Both the position numbers and the translations under genes were made by a program. Shown here piece by piece: positions 1-5,724 of a stretch of 5,785 bases of DNA; the first letter of the stretch is position 1, and the number at the start of each line of letters is the position of its first letter. Origin of the DNA: Deltaproteobacteria bacterium. Its GTDB lineage: Bacteria; Desulfobacterota; DSM-4660; Desulfatiglandales; B25-G16. Under the pieces are notes generated by a model. The model had not been told where the DNA came from. It searched no databases and worked only from the letters and a program-made list of their open reading frames with translations. Location of the stretch: positions 1 to 5,785 of the forward strand of contig QMLT01000128.1 in NCBI GenBank assembly GCA_003646875.1, in the 5' to 3' direction.

Positions 1-33
1 ATCAACCTGTGCTGCTTGATTACAAATAAAACG

Positions 34-156
34 CTAAATAAGGTTATCGAAACTCAAAAGCGCTATTAAATAGAAGTTCAGCCTTTTAGAAGGTGTCTGG
101 ATCGGGACGCTTTCGGGAGATACGCGTAGAGGAGATTTGTCCTTCACACAGGGCAT
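34..156 (-). CDS. possible 40-aa small ORF, unknown function
   Basis: This ATG-initiated frame of 40 codons lies 28 bases beyond the yidD stop on the same strand. It is preceded by a good Shine-Dalgarno sequence, AGAGGTGG (170-163), six bases from the ATG. The product begins MPCVKDKSPL, is polar in its first 25 residues, and ends in a short hydrophobic stretch (LNFYLIALLSF) before a TAG. I recognise no family. It does not resemble a YidC N-terminus, although yidC usually follows yidD. It could be a real small membrane peptide, the remnant of a broken gene, or chance; the ribosome binding site is the only positive evidence. Confidence 0.2.
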   Translation of the reverse strand: MPCVKDKSPLRVSPESVPIQTPSKRLNFYLIALLSFDNLI

Positions 157-184
157 AAAGTTCCACCTCTAATTCTAACTGGGC

Positions 185-415
185 TTACTTGAGAGGATCA
201 TAGCCCCCAGGATGAAAGGGGTGGCATTTAAGGATCCTAATTAAAGCGAGGAACCCTCCTTTTATTATACCGTATTTATCAATGGCAAGGGAGGCGTAGG
301 TAGAACAGGTAGGCATAAACCGGCAAGAGGATGGCATAAGTGGTGATACTAATACCTGATAAAGTTTAATTAATGAAATTATGAAAGCTCGAGGCTTAAA
401 AGAAAGGACCATCAT
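185..415 (-). CDS. yidD: membrane protein insertion efficiency factor YidD
   Basis: YidD is a small inner-membrane-associated protein that assists YidC/Sec-dependent insertion of membrane proteins. The 76-residue product is full length and carries the family signature: PSSCRFMPTCSTYA (residues 28-41) with C31 and C37, the KYGIIKGG segment (48-54), then ILKCHPFHPGGYDP (61-74) with C64 and the closing GGYDP. The N-terminal stretch FIISLIKLYQVLVSPL (11-26) is the amphipathic or hydrophobic membrane-association helix. The start ATG (415) is followed at once by a second ATG (412); either could be used. The gene overlaps the end of rnpA by 20 bases in another frame, the usual arrangement, and no strong ribosome binding site is visible, so translational coupling to rnpA is likely. 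yidC, the usual next gene, is not seen in the remaining 184 bases. Confidence 0.96.
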   Translation of the reverse strand: MMVLSFKPRAFIISLIKLYQVLVSPLMPSSCRFMPTCSTYASLAIDKYGIIKGGFLALIRILKCHPFHPGGYDPLK

Positions 416-749
416 TTTTTAGCAGTAAGTTTCCTAACTCCTCTTGTACCTTAAAAAAGTCGAACGTATTATTTCCTTTTAAAGCAGTGATTATAAGATC
501 ATATCCTTTCGGAATCTGTTGTTTATTTAACCTAAAAAATTCTCTTATCAATCGTTTAATCCTGTTTCTTTTTACTGAATTCCCAATACGTTTGCTGACC
601 GTTATACCTAATCTGGTAATCCCCCCCCTATTTTCTCTTATAATAACAACAAAATTTTTTGTATAATAGCGTTTTCCATGAAGCTTTAAAGAAATAAATT
701 CTTTCTTTTTTAATATTCGCTCCTCTCTTTTAAAAGAAAATAATCCCAT
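396..749 (-). CDS. rnpA: ribonuclease P protein component
   Basis: RnpA is the basic protein cofactor of RNase P, which binds the catalytic RNA and helps it cleave the 5' leader from precursor tRNA. The 117-residue product has the family layout: an N-terminal RILKKKEF element (11-18), a central LGITVSKRIGNSVKRNRIKRLIRE segment (48-70) with the RNR signature at 61-63, and a C-terminal YDLIITAL strand (83-90). Length is typical. The start ATG is the first available, because an in-frame TAG lies 15 bases upstream; the ribosome binding site is weak. It follows rpmH by 66 bases on the same strand and overlaps yidD. The codons for R41-G42-G43 form an uninterrupted run of eight G on the coding strand (628-621), an unusual homopolymer in a presumably essential gene; the frame is intact as read here. 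Confidence 0.97.
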   Translation of the reverse strand: MGLFSFKREERILKKKEFISLKLHGKRYYTKNFVVIIRENRGGITRLGITVSKRIGNSVKRNRIKRLIREFFRLNKQQIPKGYDLIITALKGNNTFDFFKVQEELGNLLLKNDGPFF

Positions 750-815
750 CTTAAAAGCTTGTCGCTAAAATATGGGCAAAACCTAAACCTTATAAAATAC
801 TGCTATGCATGATAG

Positions 816-950
816 TCACACAGATAATCTTTTTCGGCCTTTTGCCCTCCTTCTCTTTATCACATTTCTGCCACCTTTACTGCTCATTCTGGCCCGAAAA
901 CCGTGCGTACGAGATCTTTTTATGTTGCTTGGTTGAAATGTTCGTTTCAT
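816..950 (-). CDS. rpmH: 50S ribosomal protein L34
   Basis: This 44-residue protein of the large ribosomal subunit begins MKRTFQPSNIKRSRTHGF and continues through RARMSSKGG to a basic tail ending RRRAKGRKRLSV, matching the L34 family from end to end. It is extremely rich in Arg and Lys, as expected for an rRNA-binding protein. The start is the only ATG that gives the canonical N-terminus. No clear Shine-Dalgarno sequence precedes it; GATGG lies rather far upstream. It is the first gene of the minus-strand rpmH-rnpA-yidD cluster and has a good sigma70-type promoter about 30-60 bases upstream. dnaA, which lies on the other side of rpmH in many bacteria, is replaced here by a divergent mreB. Confidence 0.97.
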   Translation of the reverse strand: MKRTFQPSNIKRSRTHGFRARMSSKGGRNVIKRRRAKGRKRLSV

Positions 951-983
951 AAATTAATGTGCCATCGTTAAAAAATTATCATT

Positions 984-1013
984 TTAATAATCATAGGTTA
1001 CATCAGTTGTCAA
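984..1013 (-). promoter_or_regulatory. promoter for rpmH-rnpA-yidD
   Basis: On the minus strand a perfect -35 hexamer TTGACA (1013-1008) is followed after 18 bases by TATTAA (989-984), or after 17 bases by TTATTA with a TG one base upstream, as in extended -10 promoters. Transcription would start near 977, leaving a leader of about 27 bases before the rpmH ATG at 950. The position and the consensus -35 make this a convincing sigma70 promoter; the exact -10 is uncertain. Confidence 0.6.
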
Positions 1014-1032
1014 GATAAAAGAAACATGTAAC
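997..1032. repeat. 7-bp inverted repeat between divergent promoters
   Basis: GTTACAT (997-1003) and its exact reverse complement ATGTAAC (1026-1032) are separated by 22 bases. The left arm falls in the -35/-10 spacer of the proposed rpmH promoter. The right arm lies just upstream of the proposed mreB -35. The arm centres are 29 bp apart, close to three helical turns, so a dimeric regulator could contact both arms on roughly one face. The repeat is seen directly; a regulatory role is inferred, and a 7-bp match in AT-rich DNA can occur by chance. Confidence 0.35.
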
Positions 1033-1041
1033 ATTTTATAT

Positions 1042-1074
1042 TTGATAAATTTTGTAAAATTAATTATGTATAGT
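1042..1074 (+). promoter_or_regulatory. possible promoter for mreB
   Basis: A TTGATA (1042-1047) could serve as -35. The best-spaced -10 (17 bases) is the poor TATGTA (1065-1070), while the better TATAGT (1069-1074) lies 21 bases away. A TATAAA at 1079-1084 is another possible -10 without a clear -35. The divergent layout requires a promoter somewhere in 951-1095, but none of these candidates is strong, so an activator or a different sigma factor is possible. Confidence 0.3.
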
Positions 1075-1096
1075 GCGTTATAAATTAAAATTATGG

Positions 1097-1103
1097 AAAG
1101 GAG
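1097..1103 (+). promoter_or_regulatory. mreB ribosome binding site
   Basis: AAAGGAG (within GGAAAGGAGA) sits five bases before the ATG at 1109. It decides the mreB start in favour of this ATG over the upstream in-frame GTG at 1073, whose frame would translate through the ribosome binding site itself. Confidence 0.85.
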
Positions 1104-1108
1104 ACTCG

Positions 1109-2143
1109 ATGCTATTAGACCCTATACTCGGTTTATTCTCCAACGATCTTGCCATTGACTTGGGTACGGCCAACACATTGGTGTACGTAAAGGGCAAAGG
1201 GATAGTCTTGAATGAGCCTTCTGTAGTAGCCGTAAGAAAGGGAGACAGGGGAGGAAACAAGGTGTTAGCAGTAGGAAAAGAGGCAAAAATAATGCTGGGG
1301 CGAACACCCGGAGATATTGTAGCGACCAGGCCAATGAAAGATGGGGTTATTGCCGATTTTGATATCACCGAAACCATGCTCAGGTATTTTATCAGAAGGG
1401 TGCATAATAGAAGATCTCTTGTGAGGCCCCGGATAATTATATCTATTCCATCGGGAATAACTCAGGTCGAAAAGAGGGCAGTCCGTGAGTCTGCAGAGTC
1501 TGCAGGCGCCAGAGAAGTTTTTTTGATTGAGGAACCCATGGCTGCGGCTATGGGGGCAGATTTACCAATAACTGAACCAACAAGCAATTTAGTTGTTGAT
1601 ATAGGTGCAGGTACTACGGAAGTGGCTGTTATTTCCTTGGCAGGGACTGTCTATTCCCGTTCAGTAAGGGTGGCTGGCGATAAGATGGACGAGGCTATCC
1701 TGCAGCACATCAAAAGAAAATATAATCTTTTGATTGGTCCTCACACAGCGGAATTAATCAAAATCAATGTTGGAAATGCGTATCCGAATGAAGAGGCCGA
1801 GTGTATAGAAGTTAAGGGCAGAGACCTTGTCACAGGCATACCAAAGATACTTACTATAGATTCAGAGGAGGTTAGAAAGGCGATATCTGAACAGGTAGAT
1901 GCAATCATTGAAACAGTAAGAATTGCTTTAGAGCAGACGCCACCTGAGTTATCTGCTGATGTGGTAGATAAAGGAATCGTGTTAACTGGCGGTGGAGCGC
2001 TTTTAAAAAATATTGATGCCTTGCTTCGCGAGGAGACGCGTTTGCCAATAACTATCACGGATAATCCACTTACTACAGTTGTTATAGGGGCAGGAAAGGT
2101 CTTGGATAATCTATCGATTTTAAGAGAGGTTACAGTCAAATAA
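1109..2143 (+). CDS. mreB: rod shape-determining protein MreB (bacterial actin)
   Basis: MreB is the bacterial actin homologue. It binds ATP, polymerises into antiparallel filaments on the inner membrane and positions the elongasome. The 344-residue product is full length. The actin-fold nucleotide motifs are all present: phosphate 1 loop AIDLGTANT (15-23, with D17), the IEEPMAAAMGA segment (140-150) containing the conserved glutamates, phosphate 2 loop VVDIGAGTTEVAV (162-174, with D164), and the adenosine motif GIVLTGGGALL (289-299). The start MLLDPILGLF gives a short hydrophobic N-terminus of the kind that can bind membrane. The ATG is chosen because a strong AAAGGAG lies five bases upstream; the longer frame from GTG at 1073 adds 12 unconserved residues. 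It is the first gene of the cluster, with mreC 24 bases downstream. Sequence flavour is deltaproteobacterial (impression). Confidence 0.97.
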   Translation: MLLDPILGLFSNDLAIDLGTANTLVYVKGKGIVLNEPSVVAVRKGDRGGNKVLAVGKEAKIMLGRTPGDIVATRPMKDGVIADFDITETMLRYFIRRVHNRRSLVRPRIIISIPSGITQVEKRAVRESAESAGAREVFLIEEPMAAAMGADLPITEPTSNLVVDIGAGTTEVAVISLAGTVYSRSVRVAGDKMDEAILQHIKRKYNLLIGPHTAELIKINVGNAYPNEEAECIEVKGRDLVTGIPKILTIDSEEVRKAISEQVDAIIETVRIALEQTPPELSADVVDKGIVLTGGGALLKNIDALLREETRLPITITDNPLTTVVIGAGKVLDNLSILREVTVK

Positions 2144-2167
2144 TCAAAACGGTTAGGTTTAAAATAA

Positions 2168-3010
2168 TTGACCATTTTTTTAGAGCATAGGGCAAAATGG
2201 ATTTCCTATCTTTTTATTCTCTTATCCCTAATTTTGCTGTCTCTCAGTATTGGCAAGGGACGGGAATGGAATCCTGCAGAAAAGCTTGTGATTGAGATTA
2301 CTGCCCCTTTTCAAAAAATTTTTACCGGAACAATATCCACGGCAAGGAACATATGGAAGAATTATTTTTTCTTAGTCGAGACACGCCAACAAAACTTGCG
2401 TCTTAACAAAAAGATAGACCTCCTCGAGATAGAAAATAGCAGATATCAAGAACTATTGCTGGCTAACCAGCGCCTTCAACAACTCCTTAAATTTCAAGAA
2501 AACACTGAAGAGACCTTTTTGCCAGCAAGAGTGATCGGATGGGATTCAAGCGCATTGTTTAAATCCATAATTATTAGTAAAGGGGAAAACGATGGACTTA
2601 AGATAAACATGCCGGTGGTTAATTCAAAAGGAGTTGTGGGAAGGATAGTTTCTATCTCACCTAATTACGCAAAGGTATTATTGGTCACAGATCAAAACAG
2701 TGCTGTTGATGGATTGGTTCAGAGATCAAGATGCAGAGGCATGCTTAAAGGAAGGGGATCAAGTGAATGCTTTTTTGATTATGTAATAAAGGCATGTGAT
2801 ATAGAAACAGGTGACGTAATTGTGACCTCAGGATTGGGGAGAGCCTTTCCCAAGGGCCTTTACCTGGGTACAGTGAAACGGATAGATGATTCTCCTGATA
2901 AGCTATTCAAGGATGTCGTGGTAGTTTCATCTGTAGATTTCTCAAAGCTGGAAGAGATTCTCGTAATTTTGAGGCCAGGTTTTATCCCGGGGGAACAAAT
3001 AAATGATTGA
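2168..3010 (+). CDS. mreC: rod shape-determining protein MreC
   Basis: MreC is the bitopic periplasmic scaffold of the elongasome; it links MreB/MreD to PBP2 and switches PBP2 into its active state. The 280-residue product shows the family layout: a short cytoplasmic N-terminus, one membrane segment at about 11-29 (WISYLFILLSLILLSLSIG), a coiled coil at about 70-110 (rich in Q, L, E and N, for example IDLLEIENSRYQELLL), then the beta-sheet MreC core from about 118, with ARVIGWD, NMPVVNSKGVVGRIVSI, VTDQNSAVDGL and VIVTSGLGRAFPKGLYLGTV. The start is an unusual TTG. An in-frame TAA lies immediately upstream and no in-frame ATG precedes the membrane segment, so TTG is the best choice. The upstream ribosome binding site (TTAGG) is weak, suggesting low translation relative to MreB. 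The C-terminus is short, without a long proline-rich tail. Confidence 0.95.
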   Translation: MTIFLEHRAKWISYLFILLSLILLSLSIGKGREWNPAEKLVIEITAPFQKIFTGTISTARNIWKNYFFLVETRQQNLRLNKKIDLLEIENSRYQELLLANQRLQQLLKFQENTEETFLPARVIGWDSSALFKSIIISKGENDGLKINMPVVNSKGVVGRIVSISPNYAKVLLVTDQNSAVDGLVQRSRCRGMLKGRGSSECFFDYVIKACDIETGDVIVTSGLGRAFPKGLYLGTVKRIDDSPDKLFKDVVVVSSVDFSKLEEILVILRPGFIPGEQIND

Positions 3011-3199
3011 TGATTTAAGGAGCGGATCCATTTTAGAAAAAATATTAATATTAAGCCACGAAGAAACATAGTCACCAAGATTAAATAGTTTACAGGGGTG
3101 ATAATTGATAATTTTCATTGCTCATTTAATACCCATTGTATCTTGTGGCTTAGGGGCTCAAATTCGACAGATTCAAATCTGCTACACAAAGGTATTGGC
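3011..3199 (+). other. long mreC-mreD junction with repeat-like segment
   Basis: These 189 bases separate genes that usually abut or overlap. An ATG at 3003, seven bases after GGGGGAA (2989-2995) and overlapping the mreC stop, opens a frame of only 22 codons ending at 3071. The segment at 3051-3080 (CCACGAAGAAACATAGTCACC) looks like a degenerate copy of the CCACGAAG-NCACGAAG type short repeats that I recall from intergenic DNA of various bacteria; this is recognition by eye only. A GTG at 3098 is in frame with mreD and would extend that protein by 34 residues, but it lacks a properly spaced ribosome binding site. Confidence 0.4.
3188..3193 (+). promoter_or_regulatory. mreD ribosome binding site favouring the TTG start
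   Basis: AAAGGT lies six bases before the TTG at 3200. The alternative GTG at 3098 has only AGGGG touching it, which is too close. The site is therefore the main reason for choosing 3200. Confidence 0.5.
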
Positions 3200-3763
3200 T
3201 TGAAAATTAGTCAATTTTTAAAGCTATGGAAAGAAGACAGGATATTTTTCTATCCTTTAATCTGGTTGGCATGTGGTTTTTTTGTAATTTTAAGGGGAAG
3301 TATAAACCATTTTTTAAGGATTGAATGGTTAGATGTTGATATCGTCCCTATCTTCCTGATATATCTCGTCGCAAAAAATCAAGATTATAAGGCTGGTTGC
3401 CTTGCTTTTTTCATGGGGATATTGACAGATATATTTTCTCCATGTCAGCTTGGTTTGTTCGCTTTTACCTATTCTGCTATTCTTCTTGGGGTTAATCATT
3501 GTCGACGATTTTTAGATTTCAACAACATCAAGACCTCAATGTTATTGGTGGTCTTTTTTCTATTGGCTAAGTGGTCTTTTCTCCTGATTATAGTTAGATT
3601 TCTCCCTATAGGGCGATTTATTGGCTGGATTCCTTTTGTTTTATTATCAGTTTCCATTGTGATAACGAGCCTGATCACCCCGCTTATATTTTATTTCCTA
3701 AATCTTCTGAGAGGGCAAGAGAGCCAGGATCACGCCCAAAAAGGCACTCTATCCTATTTATAG
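3200..3763 (+). CDS. mreD: rod shape-determining protein MreD
   Basis: MreD is the small polytopic inner-membrane partner of MreC and the elongasome. The 187-residue form is highly hydrophobic with about five or six membrane segments, roughly at 17-32, 47-58, 64-78, 86-99, 113-132 and 144-169. The most telling element is FMGILTDIFSPCQLGLFAFT (71-90), matching the conserved G-x-L-x-D...G-L motif of MreD. Identification also rests on position between mreC and mrdA, because MreD sequences diverge quickly. The start is uncertain. TTG at 3200 has an AAAGGT ribosome binding site and gives a near-usual length. GTG at 3098 would add 34 polar residues including two cysteines (221 aa total), longer than usual. 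The C-terminal tail (RGQESQDHAQ onward) is polar. mrdA follows after 20 bases. Confidence 0.87.
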   Translation: MKISQFLKLWKEDRIFFYPLIWLACGFFVILRGSINHFLRIEWLDVDIVPIFLIYLVAKNQDYKAGCLAFFMGILTDIFSPCQLGLFAFTYSAILLGVNHCRRFLDFNNIKTSMLLVVFFLLAKWSFLLIIVRFLPIGRFIGWIPFVLLSVSIVITSLITPLIFYFLNLLRGQESQDHAQKGTLSYL

Positions 3764-3783
3764 CTACTTTTGAGGGATAATTC

Positions 3784-5619
3784 ATGATATGGCGTTCAAA
3801 AATTAATCCTGTAGAGGCCGAAATATATCAGAAAAGACTAAAGAAGCTGACTCTCTTTGTCGTCATTATGGTTGGCATTTTGTTTGTACGGTTATGGTTT
3901 TTACAAATCATTAGCGGGGCCCAATATAGGAAAAAATCAGAGAGCAACAGAATAGATTTAAGAGATGTTTTACCCGTGAGAGGGATGATCTTTGACAGAA
4001 ACGGTGAGCTTCTGGTCGACAACAGAGCATCCTTTGTCTTGGGAGTGATCCCAGAGGATATTACAAATCTTGATGGACTAATAGCTGATATATGTAGATT
4101 GATAGATATCGATGGCCTGTCTGCTAAAAAAAAAATAAATGAAGGCTTACATCAGAACCCATTTAATCCTGTTTACATAAAAAAGGGCCTCACGAGAGAT
4201 GAGTTAGCCAGAATCGAAACTAACGCTTTTCATATGCCAGGTGTAATTATCGAGGTAAAGCCAAAAAGACACTATATATATGGTTCCCTTGCTGCCCATC
4301 TCATCGGCTACCTTGGGGAAATTGACAAAAAACAACTCAATAAAGAAGGATATAAAGAGAATAAAATCGGTGATTTTGTGGGAAAGTTTGGCGTAGAAAA
4401 AAAATGGCAAAGATATTTAAATGGTGTCAGGGGAGGACAACAGCTTGAGGTAGATGCATCTGGCAGAAGATTAAGGGTGTTATACCAGAAGGCGGCAGAG
4501 CCAGGATTTAATATATATCTCACAATAGATAAAGACCTTCAAATGCTGGCAGAGCGTTCCCTCGAGAACACAGCCGGCGCTATTGTTGCCATGAATCCAA
4601 TGACCGGAGAGGTATTAACTATGGCAAGTAGCCCGAGCTTTGACCCTAATGACTTTGCCAGAGGAATAGACGAAAAGCGATGGAAAAGATTGGTTTCTAA
4701 TCCTCGCTTTCCACTGCAAAATCGGGTAATTTCAGGACAGTATCCACCAGGCTCTCTTTTCAAGATAGTAGTAGCCATAGCGGGCTTAGAAGAGGGAGTT
4801 ATTAATCCCTATGAAAAAGTCTTTTGTGGAGGAAGCTATAGATTTAGAGGAAGGCTATATCGTGATTGGAAAGAGGGAGGGCATGGCTATGTTGACCTAC
4901 ACCGGGCATTAGTTGAATCATGCGATGTCTACTTTTATAAAATGGGCCAGAAGATAGGGATTGATACTATCGCAAGATATGCCAAGAACCTTGGTCTTGG
5001 CTCTAAAACAAACCTTCAGTTAGGAGATGAAAAGGAAGGTCTTATTCCAGATAGGGCCTGGAAGTTAAGACGATGGCATGTTACGTGGCAGGAAGGGGAG
5101 ACATTGTCCGTAGCAGTTGGACAAAGCTTTGTGCTTACAACGCCTATCCAAATGGTCAGATTTATATCAGCTCTTTTTAATGGGGGTGTTCTGTTTAAAC
5201 CCCAGGTAACCAAATGGATAGAGAAAAATGACAAGGAGAAAATATATAAATTCAAGCCGAATTTATCACAGCGCTGGGGCATAAAAAAAGAAAATATGGA
5301 GTTAGTAAAAACGGCCTTAATTGATGTTGTAAATGAGCCCCGTGGAACGGGAAGAAGGGCAAGGCTTGATCAGGTAAGGGTTGCCGGTAAAACTGGCACT
5401 GCCCAGGTAATTGCTTTGCCAGAGGATAGAGAATTACCAAGGGAAAAAGATATTCCGTATAAATTTAGAGACCATGCATGGTTTGTGGCTGTTGCGCCTG
5501 CTGAAAATCCGATGATAGCATTAGCCCTCCTTTTAGAACATAGCGGTGCAGGAGGAAGCGTAGCGGCACCGATTGCAAAAAAAATACTCAATTTTTATTT
5601 TAAGAAGGTGAGATCGTAA
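3784..5619 (+). CDS. mrdA: penicillin-binding protein 2 (elongasome transpeptidase)
   Basis: PBP2 is the monofunctional class B transpeptidase that crosslinks peptidoglycan during lateral elongation, working with the glycosyltransferase RodA under MreC control. The 611-residue product has one N-terminal membrane anchor (about 21-40), the PBP dimerisation/pedestal domain starting at LPVRGMIFDRNGELLVD (63-79) and including YGSLAAHLIGYLG (166-178), and the transpeptidase domain from about 260. Active-site motifs are intact: SLFK with nucleophile S324 and K327, S379-C380-D381 (the SxD variant typical of PBP2), and K536-T537-G538 in VAGKTGTAQ. C348, D361, H367 and C380 match the layout of the zinc site known in PBP2 proteins. 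There are no PASTA domains, arguing against a SpoVD or PBP3 role. The ATG follows GAGGG (3772-3776) at seven bases. A run of ten A (4126-4135) encodes K115-K117. rodA, the usual next gene, is not seen after it. Confidence 0.96.
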   Translation: MIWRSKINPVEAEIYQKRLKKLTLFVVIMVGILFVRLWFLQIISGAQYRKKSESNRIDLRDVLPVRGMIFDRNGELLVDNRASFVLGVIPEDITNLDGLIADICRLIDIDGLSAKKKINEGLHQNPFNPVYIKKGLTRDELARIETNAFHMPGVIIEVKPKRHYIYGSLAAHLIGYLGEIDKKQLNKEGYKENKIGDFVGKFGVEKKWQRYLNGVRGGQQLEVDASGRRLRVLYQKAAEPGFNIYLTIDKDLQMLAERSLENTAGAIVAMNPMTGEVLTMASSPSFDPNDFARGIDEKRWKRLVSNPRFPLQNRVISGQYPPGSLFKIVVAIAGLEEGVINPYEKVFCGGSYRFRGRLYRDWKEGGHGYVDLHRALVESCDVYFYKMGQKIGIDTIARYAKNLGLGSKTNLQLGDEKEGLIPDRAWKLRRWHVTWQEGETLSVAVGQSFVLTTPIQMVRFISALFNGGVLFKPQVTKWIEKNDKEKIYKFKPNLSQRWGIKKENMELVKTALIDVVNEPRGTGRRARLDQVRVAGKTGTAQVIALPEDRELPREKDIPYKFRDHAWFVAVAPAENPMIALALLLEHSGAGGSVAAPIAKKILNFYFKKVRS

Positions 5620-5656
5620 CTCAATAAGTTGGGGTAGCAGCTTAAAAATCCTGCAT

Positions 5657-5698
5657 TTAAGGAGCATGGGTATGTCTTTTTTTGCTCCATGCCCTTAA
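5657..5698. terminator. hairpin after mrdA, possible terminator
   Basis: TTAAGG-A-GCATGG (5657-5669) pairs with CCATGCCCTTAA (5687-5698) as 12 base pairs with one bulged A and a 17-base loop containing seven T. It starts 37 bases after the mrdA stop. No T run follows the stem, only TAAATAG, so it is not a classical intrinsic terminator in either direction. An alternative fold pairs GGAGC (5661-5665) with GCTCC (5684-5688). It could end the mre transcript or protect its 3' end. Confidence 0.4.
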
Positions 5699-5704
5699 TA
5701 AATA

Positions 5705-5724
5705 GGGGGCATCAGCGTGCCCCC
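5705..5724. terminator. second GC-rich hairpin, possible terminator
   Basis: GGGGGCA (5705-5711) and TGCCCCC (5718-5724) form a perfect 7-bp stem with a six-base loop (TCAGCG). It stands six bases beyond the first hairpin and is followed by ATAAAT rather than a T run. The stem is much more GC-rich than the surrounding DNA. With its neighbour it forms a tandem hairpin block between mrdA and whatever lies beyond the window. Confidence 0.4.

Noticed and set aside
1..184. Insertion-sequence end in the left flank
   Set aside because: No terminal inverted repeat, target duplication or transposase-like frame could be identified.
1073..1108. Longer mreB from a GTG at 1073
   Set aside because: The added 12 residues run through the AAAGGAG ribosome binding site and match nothing in MreB; the ATG at 1109 gives the normal 344-residue protein.
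951..1108. Possible replication origin next to rpmH
   Set aside because: rpmH often lies near oriC, but no DnaA box (TTATCCACA-like) or set of AT-rich 13-mers is visible and dnaA is absent.
1487..1504. Tandem 9-bp repeat GAGTCTGCA x2 in mreB
   Set aside because: It encodes ESAESA at a place where MreB family members have comparable residues, so it needs no special explanation.
1741..2175. 144-codon minus-strand open frame opposite mreB
   Set aside because: It mirrors mreB codons, has no family features and no supporting signals; it is a shadow of a strongly conserved gene.
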